From Chitinophagaceae bacterium (GTDB taxonomy: Bacteria; Bacteroidota; Bacteroidia; Chitinophagales; Chitinophagaceae): a stretch of 5,773 nucleotides of DNA. The translations under genes and the position numbers were made by a program. The notes beneath the pieces were generated by a model, which saw only the letters and a program-made list of their open reading frames with translations, had not been told where the DNA came from and did no database searches. Positions within the stretch are counted from its first letter, which is position 1. Every line of letters begins with the position of its first letter. Below, piece after piece: positions 1-4,840 of the stretch. The DNA is taken from positions 1 to 5,773 of the forward strand of contig CANGEZ010000149.1 of NCBI GenBank assembly GCA_947452875.1. The letters run 5' to 3'.

Positions 1-606
1 GGTACAAAAGATTTTGAAATGTACAAGAAACTGTCTGAGGCTGAAATCCCTGTAGTATTTTTTGATAAAGTAGACGAAGACCACCCTTACAAAGTATGCG
101 TATCTGATTATCAGGCCGCTAAAATCGCAGTTGAAACGCTCATTAATAAAGGAAAGAAAAACATCCTTGCTATTTTTGGAAATAAGAAAATTTCAATCAC
201 AAAGGCAAGATTAAATGCATTTGAGGAAACAATAAAGCTTTATAAAAATATTAGGGCTGATGTTGTATTTGCAGAAAATCATAACCACTCGCTTGAAATA
301 ACAAAAGATTATTATTCCAAAAAAAATAAACCTGATGCCCTTTTTTGCATGAGTGATGAAATATTGATGGGAAGCATCAAAGCTTTTCAACATCTGAAAA
401 TCAATTATCCCGACGACACCGGCGTTATTTCAATAAGCGACGGATATTACCCAAAATTATACTATCCTGAAATTACTTACGTAGAAACTAGTGGTGAAAA
501 GCTTGGTAAACTGGCAGCAGATTTTATGATGTCTATTATAAAAAAAGAAATAGTAAATAAAAATCAGATGATTGAAGCGGTGTTGGTAGAAGGTGGGTCA
601 ATATAA
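1..606 (+). CDS. LacI-family transcriptional regulator, C-terminal part (5' truncated by window edge)
   Basis: The frame is open from the first base, giving 201 residues before TAA at 604-606; the Met at base 19 is internal. What remains is the periplasmic-binding-protein-like effector domain of a LacI/GalR regulator. Recognisable landmarks are VVFFDKV near residues 17-23, the segment VSDYQAAKIAVETLINKGKK (about 35-54) that normally follows it, the core strand PDALFCMSDE (about 110-119), and the last-subdomain signature SDGYYP...ITYVETSGEKLGKLAADF (about 145-180). The family is usually about 330-350 residues, so the N-terminal helix-turn-helix and hinge lie upstream of the window. Family members are cytoplasmic dimers that bind operators under control of a small ligand, usually a sugar. 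The ligand and target genes cannot be inferred here. It is convergent with the minus-strand block and shows no link to the arsenic genes. The family call is firm. Confidence 0.88.
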   Translation, partial: GTKDFEMYKKLSEAEIPVVFFDKVDEDHPYKVCVSDYQAAKIAVETLINKGKKNILAIFGNKKISITKARLNAFEETIKLYKNIRADVVFAENHNHSLEITKDYYSKKNKPDALFCMSDEILMGSIKAFQHLKINYPDDTGVISISDGYYPKLYYPEITYVETSGEKLGKLAADFMMSIIKKEIVNKNQMIEAVLVEGGSI

Positions 607-873
607 TAAAAGCAAACTGACGCTCTTTTTCATTCATAAATATCTATTTTATATTTTTTAAAACTTGATTACTTCTTTTTCACATTGACATAAGTAAACG
701 TCATAGCTACACAAAGCATGTCTGATTTGGCTACATCATAGTCATAAATAATTCTACCATAATCAGTTTTAATGCCAAAGAAAGTTATTCCCTAATAAAC
801 CAAAGCCCAAACCGTTCCAATCACTTTCGTTTGTTTGTCATGACTTTTAGCATTGGTAATTGACAGAATAATA
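607..873. other. Intergenic stretch without an intact gene
   Basis: This AT-rich stretch lies between two converging genes. The plus strand shows only short open frames. The first bases (608-630) could form a weak, bulged hairpin (AAAAGC/GCTCTTTT) followed by T residues, a poor candidate terminator for the LacI-family gene. The minus strand carries a coding-like fragment, described separately. No tRNA, repeat array or strong promoter was seen. Confidence 0.5.
669..872 (-). pseudogene. Possible decayed 3' end of a membrane or outer-membrane-type gene
   Basis: Read on the minus strand, bases 791 down to 669 give 40 codons and a TAA stop. The peptide starts GITFFGIKTDYGRII, continues YDYDVAKSDMLCVAMTFTY, and ends in VNVKKK. 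The alternating hydrophobic/polar pattern and terminal aromatic strand resemble the last strands of an outer-membrane beta-barrel protein. In the same frame a TAG at 794-792 interrupts it, while upstream codons read TKVIGTVWALVY. Alternatively, a shift of one base near 786-793 would join it to the neighbouring frame reading DWNGLGFGLLG. Neither version has a plausible start, and the upstream part runs into the terminator of the next gene. This may be a gene remnant or simply chance; the family is not identified and the call is tentative. Confidence 0.27.
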
Positions 874-905
874 AAAGGCTGCCTCATTTAATTGAAGCAG
901 CCCTT
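874..905 (-). terminator. Intrinsic terminator of the Tyr-rich secreted protein gene
   Basis: On the minus strand the arms GGCTGCTTC (902-894) and GAGGCAGCC (885-877) pair over 9 bp with one G-T wobble around an 8-base loop (893-886). A further G-T and two A-T pairs extend the stem at its base. The run TTTTATTATT follows directly. The hairpin begins about 30 bases beyond the stop codon at 936, as expected for a rho-independent terminator. The plus-strand reading has a weaker T tract, so it may also help stop transcription coming from the LacI-family side. Confidence 0.85.
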
Positions 906-935
906 AGAAAATATAGAATTTTTATGAGTATGAAA

Positions 936-2054
936 TTATGGTCTTCTGCCGCCTACCCTTCCGCCGCTGCGATTTACAGGTGTTCTGTCAACTGGTCTTC
1001 TATCTATGCTTTGATTTTGTCTGGTAGGTAAAGAGCGATCATTTGAATTATTTCCGGCTTTTTGTTTAACATTTCGGATTTGTTTATTTGAACCGCTGTT
1101 ATCTCTATTTTTAGTTGATGCATTTTTTATCTTTGAATGATCATTTCCATTATCACCTCTATTACGATTCTTTTTTGAATCTCTATCGAAATCTCTGTTT
1201 CCCATAGATCTAGATTCAGGATGTGAATACGACCTTCTGTAACCACCGTTTCTGATATTTACATTAATAGTAACTGAAGCACTTCTTCTGCTGTAATAAT
1301 TGTTATAAGCACCGGGATTTCTGTAATAGTTGCAGTAATGATAATGACCATAATAATAAGATCCATAATTATAATGATAACCATAATAACGTTGCCAATA
1401 CCAAGGTGTCCATGGATTCCAATAAGATGGATAATATCCATATCTCCAAGGAGAAACCCAAACAACATAAGTTGGCATAAACATGTAACTTACTACAGGC
1501 CATGATGCCGTTTGAGTGGTGGTGTAATTATTAATAATTGTGGTATTGCCTTTTGAATCTGTGGTTTGAGTGGTAGATTGCTTTACATAGCCGGGATTTG
1601 GAGTTTCTGTTTTTGTTGCAGAATCGGTATAATTTGGCTCTACAACATAATTTTTGCCATACAATTCTTCGTCGCCAATAAGCTGTATTTGTACTTCTCC
1701 CTTGCTATTTTTTTCAACAATAAATGTCGCAACATCCTGATTTTCTTTTTCATTTACAGGAACTTGTAAAACGATGTTGTGAACTTGCTTGTCTACGTTG
1801 TCTATAACTTTGATATAATCAATTTTATCATCGTTATTTAAATCCAGATTATTGATTTTTGAATCTTCTGAATTTAAACTTTTCTCAAAACCTTCCAGTG
1901 TTGGTGAGGACTGGAATAATTTCATCACTGCATAAAGATTAAGATTATCGCCCGGCAAACCCAATGAATCAGGCTGTTGCGATGATTGGGCTTTTAAATT
2001 TGAAAGTCCAAATCCCAAAATGAAAAGAAAGATGAATAAGGAATGTTTGTACAT
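936..2054 (-). CDS. Secreted Tyr/Trp-rich protein with Asn/Arg-rich tail, function unknown
   Basis: The product has 372 residues from the ATG at 2054. A longer reading would begin at TTG 2078 and add eight residues, but the ATG gives a clean leader (MYKHSLFIFLF... ending LKA-Q, about 22 residues) and has an A-rich stretch before it. After the leader comes a soluble region (about 30-145) that includes an acidic loop, DLNNDDKID (71-79), resembling an EF-hand-like calcium-binding loop, followed by IVLQVPVNE. A Thr/Asn-rich linker follows (about 145-182). Next is a segment (about 185-255) very rich in aromatics, with roughly 21 Tyr and 6 Trp in its central 60 residues, including YYPSYWNPWTPWYW. 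The tail (about 256-372) is basic and Asn/Arg/Ser-rich and ends GGRVGGRRP. Similar proteins are, to my knowledge, widespread in Bacteroidota without assigned function. It should be exported to the periplasm or cell surface. It lies 134 bp beyond arsC and has its own terminator, so it is probably not part of the arsenic operon in function. Confidence 0.85.
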   Translation of the reverse strand: MYKHSLFIFLFILGFGLSNLKAQSSQQPDSLGLPGDNLNLYAVMKLFQSSPTLEGFEKSLNSEDSKINNLDLNNDDKIDYIKVIDNVDKQVHNIVLQVPVNEKENQDVATFIVEKNSKGEVQIQLIGDEELYGKNYVVEPNYTDSATKTETPNPGYVKQSTTQTTDSKGNTTIINNYTTTQTASWPVVSYMFMPTYVVWVSPWRYGYYPSYWNPWTPWYWQRYYGYHYNYGSYYYGHYHYCNYYRNPGAYNNYYSRRSASVTINVNIRNGGYRRSYSHPESRSMGNRDFDRDSKKNRNRGDNGNDHSKIKNASTKNRDNSGSNKQIRNVKQKAGNNSNDRSLPTRQNQSIDRRPVDRTPVNRSGGRVGGRRP

Positions 2055-2186
2055 AATTTTTAATTTATTATCATTCAAAGATGATTTAAATAATTTATTC
2101 TTTTGTGAATAATTTAAAAAGCCCGCGATAGAACAAAATATAACTTGTGAGTTTAATGCTTAAATCCCCAAAAAAAAAATTACAAG

Positions 2187-2211
2187 TTTTACAAATTGTC
2201 TTTTACAAATT
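2187..2211. repeat. 14-bp-period direct repeat at the 3' end of arsC
   Basis: The 11-mer TTTTACAAATT occurs at 2187-2197 and again at 2201-2211, separated by GTC. The pair spans the last codons and stop of arsC, and the copy nearest the stop supplies the TAA (2191-2189). A run of ten A (T on the arsC strand) lies just beyond at 2170-2179. It may be a small tandem duplication; it is also short and AT-rich enough to be chance. Confidence 0.5.
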
Positions 2212-2602
2212 CTTTGCAATAATCTTTAATCATATCTCTTACCTGAGAAAAAGCAAAATTAATTTCTTCTTCAGTTCCTGTTGCTTTGGCAGGGTCAGGA
2301 AAATTGTAATGAAACTTTATAGCCTTGGTTGGGAAATAAGGACATCTTTCTTTAGCGTTATCACAAACTGTAATCACAAAATCAAAATCAACTTCCTTAT
2401 ATTCCAACATGTTATTGGAAGTGTTCATCGAAATATCAATGCCATCTTCTTTCATGGTAGCAATAGCTTTTGGATTGACGCCATGAGTTTCAACTCCGGC
2501 ACTATATACTTCGGCTTTCCCTTCAGTAAGATTTTTTAAATACCCATGGGCAATCTGACTTCTGCAACTGTTGCCTGTACACAACACAAGAATTTTTTTC
2601 AT
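2189..2602 (-). CDS. arsC: Arsenate reductase, thioredoxin-coupled LMW-phosphatase type
   Basis: This is a cytoplasmic enzyme that reduces arsenate, As(V), to arsenite, As(III). The 137-residue length fits the family. Near the N-terminus is the P-loop CTGNSCRS (Cys8 to Arg14), the Cys-x5-Arg signature of low-molecular-weight tyrosine phosphatases. Cys80 and Cys87 in VITVCDNAKERCP match the two relay cysteines (82 and 89) of the pI258-type ArsC, which shuttle the disulfide to thioredoxin. Asp103 in FPDPAKATG matches the general acid of that family. The three-Cys relay argues for an arsenate reductase over a plain phosphatase and for thioredoxin coupling over the glutaredoxin-coupled class. It begins 14 bp after the channel gene and is the last gene of the arsenic operon, so it should be co-transcribed from the arsR promoter. 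Start: ATG at 2602 after an A-rich stretch, with the P-loop at the expected distance. No clear hairpin terminator follows, only a T10 run. Confidence 0.95.
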   Translation of the reverse strand: MKKILVLCTGNSCRSQIAHGYLKNLTEGKAEVYSAGVETHGVNPKAIATMKEDGIDISMNTSNNMLEYKEVDFDFVITVCDNAKERCPYFPTKAIKFHYNFPDPAKATGTEEEINFAFSQVRDMIKDYCKEFVKDNL

Positions 2603-2616
2603 TTTTTAAATTGTAT

Positions 2617-3273
2617 TTAAGATGAAGTTTGATGATGATTAGAAATAAAATTCCATACCGGAACAGCTACAATGGCGCCTATTATTGGGGCTATAATATA
2701 TATCCAAAGGTGTTCTAAATGACCAGAAACCAATGCCGGAGCAATAGAGCGAACAGGATTCATAGAGGCTCCCGAAATAGGACCCGCAAACATCGCTTCA
2801 AGTAAAACAGTTGAACCAATCGCTATTCCAGCAAACAAGCCCTGTTCGCTGCTGCCATGCGCAACATTTAAAATAACCAGCATTAAAAAAAAGGCTAGGA
2901 AAATTTCTAAAATAAATGATTGCATTTCTGTTCCCGATGGCCATGTACCGCCGAGCATATCGTTTTGGGGAAATAATAATTTTAAAAAGAAACTTGCCAA
3001 AACGGCACCGAGTAGCTGGCTGAATATATAAGGAACTAATTTTTTTATTGTAAACTTACGGGCAACGGTAAACGCAATACTTACAGCTGGATTAAAGTGT
3101 GCTCCCGAAATATTACCAAAAGCATAGATTAATGTCATCACCAATAACCCAAAAGTTATTGAGATGCCCAAGTGACCAATTGATCCGCCTGTTTGCTGGT
3201 TGATCACAATAGCGCCAGTTCCACAAAAAATAAGAATAAAGGTTCCTAATGCTTCGGTAATGTAACTTTTCAT
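2617..3273 (-). CDS. MIP-family channel, NIP-like (bacterial arsenic-operon aquaporin)
   Basis: This 218-residue inner-membrane protein has the six-helix MIP (aquaporin/aquaglyceroporin) plan, with membrane segments near 4-26, 33-54, 80-100, 118-138, 145-166 and 187-208. The first half-helix has the canonical SGAHFNPAV (NPA 61-63). The second reads SGASMNPVRS, so NPA is NPV (172-174). FAGPISGASMNP closely resembles plant nodulin-26-like proteins (NIPs). Aligned by eye to AqpZ, the selectivity filter is Phe41, Ala160, Ala169 and Arg175, with small residues where water-specific channels have His and Thr. This suggests a wider pore for uncharged solutes such as arsenite, As(OH)3. Bacterial MIP channels in ars operons (AqpS of Sinorhizobium meliloti, NIP-like relatives) are known to conduct arsenite. 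It starts 12 bp after arsM and ends 14 bp before arsC. The family is certain; arsenite transport is inferred from filter and context, and glycerol or another metalloid is possible. Confidence 0.93.
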   Translation of the reverse strand: MKSYITEALGTFILIFCGTGAIVINQQTGGSIGHLGISITFGLLVMTLIYAFGNISGAHFNPAVSIAFTVARKFTIKKLVPYIFSQLLGAVLASFFLKLLFPQNDMLGGTWPSGTEMQSFILEIFLAFFLMLVILNVAHGSSEQGLFAGIAIGSTVLLEAMFAGPISGASMNPVRSIAPALVSGHLEHLWIYIIAPIIGAIVAVPVWNFISNHHQTSS

Positions 3274-3285
3274 TTGAAATAATGA

Positions 3286-4128
3286 TTAACAACAACCAGA
3301 TCCTGGTGTACAAGATGTGTTTAATGGTTTAGTGGCAAATACGGTAATTGAAAAAATTCCTGTATTGTCATTTCTGTATGCAGCAAGATCTTCTGTAGTT
3401 AAATATTTTTTCAAAATATCATCAGGAATGTAAATAGGTTTTTCTTTTTGAATAGTGATATTTTCAAATCCATTGGCTTGTATCAATTCAAGATACACTT
3501 CTTTCTGTATGGCACCAGATACACAACCTGCATACATTTCAGCATCTTTTCTCAAACCTTCTGGTAAAGCACCAACCAGCACCACATCGCTGATACTGAA
3601 ATGTCCGCCTGGTTTTAACACTCTGTACATATCGCTGAAAACACCATCTTTATTGGGCACGAGGTTTAATACACAATTACTTACAATAACATCAGCCGCA
3701 TTTGCAGTGACTGGCATTTTTTCTATATCGCCTTGTCTGAATTCAACATTATTAAATCCTCTTACTTCTGCATTAACTCTTGCTTTTTCAATCATAGCCG
3801 GCGTGAAGTCGATTCCAATAACCTTTCCTGTTTGGCCTGTTTCATGTCTGGCAATAAAACAATCATTACCAGCGCCACTTCCCAAATCAATGACAACATC
3901 ACCTTGTTTTATTTTGGCAAATTGAGTAGGCAATCCACAACCCAAACCCAAATCAGCATCAGCATTATAACCTTTCAATTGAGAATAATCCTCCGACATG
4001 ATGTTGTATACTTCTGTAGAACATCCGCCTGCACCACAGCAAGAAGACATATTGGTTTCTTTATCTTGTAAAGCAATCTCTGTGTATTTGCTTTTTACAA
4101 TGTCTTTTAATATTTGGTCAGTATTCAT
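3286..4128 (-). CDS. arsM: Arsenite S-adenosylmethionine methyltransferase
   Basis: This cytoplasmic enzyme transfers methyl groups from S-adenosylmethionine to As(III), giving mono-, di- and possibly trimethylated arsenicals. The 280-residue protein has a class I methyltransferase fold: motif I VIDLGSGAGNDC (79-90), an acidic residue after strand 2 in VIGIDFTP (103-110), GDIEKMP (133-139), and VSNCVLNLVP (149-158), followed by LKPGG (171-175). Cysteines match the ArsM pattern: Cys64 in GLGCGLP, Cys152 in NCVLNL and Cys202 in GCVSGA correspond to the conserved arsenic-binding Cys72, Cys174 and Cys224 of CmArsM. An N-terminal SSCCGAGGC cluster (28-36) supplies the further Cys typical of the family. 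The protein ends in GSGCC, a vicinal pair also seen at the ArsR end. It lies 33 bp after arsR and 12 bp before the channel gene. The ATG at 4128 places all expected N-terminal elements in frame. Confidence 0.96.
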   Translation of the reverse strand: MNTDQILKDIVKSKYTEIALQDKETNMSSCCGAGGCSTEVYNIMSEDYSQLKGYNADADLGLGCGLPTQFAKIKQGDVVIDLGSGAGNDCFIARHETGQTGKVIGIDFTPAMIEKARVNAEVRGFNNVEFRQGDIEKMPVTANAADVIVSNCVLNLVPNKDGVFSDMYRVLKPGGHFSISDVVLVGALPEGLRKDAEMYAGCVSGAIQKEVYLELIQANGFENITIQKEKPIYIPDDILKKYLTTEDLAAYRNDNTGIFSITVFATKPLNTSCTPGSGCC

Positions 4129-4161
4129 ATGAATGAATTTTAGTTTACTCTATTTAGTTAT

Positions 4162-4491
4162 TTAGCAACATTTATTTTTAGCAACAGGTGTATCAAACAT
4201 GACAGCTAATATAGATTTTGCTTTTGTCCATTCTTTTTCATCAATACAATAACAAACCGAAACGCCATCAATATCTCCTTTAATGAGTCCGGATTGTTTT
4301 AATTCTTTTAAATGTTGTGAGACGGTACTTTGCGATAATGGTAATTCTTCTACAATATCTCCACAAATACAGGATTGTTTTTTTAATAGCAAGTTTATAA
4401 TAGCTACTCTCGCAGGATGTGATAATGCTTTTGCATATTTCGCAATTGCCATTTCTTTATTACGATAATCTAAAGTTTTTGTTGCTCCCAT
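4162..4491 (-). CDS. arsR: ArsR-type arsenite-responsive repressor (ArsR/SmtB family)
   Basis: This small dimeric winged-helix repressor (109 residues) would be released from DNA when As(III) or Sb(III) binds. The sequence shows AKALSHPARVAIINLL (20-35), then SCICGDIVEELPLSQSTVSQHLKELKQSGLI (40-70), which contains the recognition helix. Cys41 and Cys43 (CIC) occupy the place of the CVC metalloid site (Cys32/Cys34) of R773 ArsR; the third Cys of that cluster is absent (Ile46). Other cysteines are Cys80 and Cys82 (VCYC) and the terminal pair Cys108-Cys109. The ATG at 4491 gives the MGATKT start common in related proteins; Met14 is a less likely alternative. It is the first gene of the operon and should repress its own promoter through the palindrome touching its start codon. 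Confidence 0.95.
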   Translation of the reverse strand: MGATKTLDYRNKEMAIAKYAKALSHPARVAIINLLLKKQSCICGDIVEELPLSQSTVSQHLKELKQSGLIKGDIDGVSVCYCIDEKEWTKAKSILAVMFDTPVAKNKCC

Positions 4492-4516
4492 ATTAATCGC
4501 AATATTACGATTAATA
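4491..4516. promoter_or_regulatory. Putative ArsR operator (near-perfect 26-bp palindrome)
   Basis: The arms TATTAATCG (4491-4499) and CGATTAATA (4508-4516) are exact inverted repeats. The centre also contains AATATT (4501-4506), so 24 of 26 positions are symmetric and only the 4500/4507 pair breaks the symmetry. Dyads of this kind directly upstream of arsR are the usual target of ArsR dimers. It overlaps the first base of the arsR start codon. No second copy was found in the window, so regulation probably acts at this one site on the whole operon. Confidence 0.8.
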
Positions 4517-4533
4517 ATTTATCCTGTGACAAA
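4500..4533 (-). promoter_or_regulatory. Candidate Bacteroidota-type promoter of the ars operon
   Basis: On the minus strand TTTG (4533-4530) could be the -33 element and TAATATTG (4507-4500) matches the -7 consensus TAnnTTTG at all but one fixed position. The spacer of 22 bp is slightly longer than usual. The -7 element would sit in the centre of the operator palindrome, so bound repressor would block the polymerase directly, and the transcript would start only a few bases before the arsR ATG. This is inferred from consensus matching by eye, and other AT-rich starts are possible. Confidence 0.33.
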
Positions 4534-4840
4534 TAATTGTGTTAATTTATATTTACCCCTTTATAAAAAATAAAATCAAGCTTCATAAATTGAATTCTTT
4601 TTTTATTTTTTAAATTATTTTGAAATGAAATATTTTTTATTAAGGACCAATTTATTTTTTGGAATATTAACATGATTGGCAAAATAATTGCCTTGTTAGA
4701 TAATAAATTGCTGAATTAGCAGTTATATACATAGCTAAACCTAAAACCACTTGTAATGCCCAAAAGGGAAGGCCTCTTCATATACGAGGTAGTCCAATTA
4801 AGGCATGACATGAGGTAATTGAAAAACAAAAGATAACCCC
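4517..4840. other. AT-rich divergent intergenic region
   Basis: The region separates arsR (-) from the secreted-protein gene (+) and must hold the promoters for both. Bases 4580-4670 are extremely A/T-rich. From about 4740 composition shifts to more mixed sequence. Three tiny open frames lie on the plus strand (4625-4675, 4672-4719 and 4756-4818, coding 16, 15 and 20 residues). None has a recognisable product. No convincing promoter for the plus-strand gene, no tRNA, no strong hairpin and no repeat array was found. Confidence 0.6.

Noticed and set aside
608..630. Terminator for the LacI-family gene
   Set aside because: The possible stem (AAAAGC with GCTCTTTT) has only two G-C pairs and a bulge; too weak to call.
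1259..1769. Minus-strand Ile/Met-rich frame at 1259-1468 and plus-strand frame at 1566-1769
   Set aside because: Both overlap the secreted Tyr-rich protein. The Ile/Met-rich one is simply the Tyr-codon-rich stretch read in another frame.
2055..2078. TTG start adding eight residues to the Tyr-rich secreted protein
   Set aside because: The extension puts polar residues before a leader that is complete from the ATG at 2054, and TTG starts are less common.
2055..2188. Promoter for the Tyr-rich protein gene
   Set aside because: CATCTTTG and ATATTTTG partly match the -7 consensus on the minus strand, but neither has a TTG-type element at the right distance, so no site is called.
2147..2539. Plus-strand open frame opposite arsC
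   Set aside because: It is antisense to arsC, whose P-loop and relay cysteines are intact.
3455..4071. Plus-strand open frames opposite arsM
   Set aside because: They are antisense shadows of a well-supported methyltransferase and carry no recognisable domain.
4625..4719. Two tiny overlapping frames (16 and 15 residues) sharing an ATGA junction
   Set aside because: The stop-start overlap is eye-catching, but the region is extremely AT-rich, the peptides have no recognisable content and no start signal stands out.
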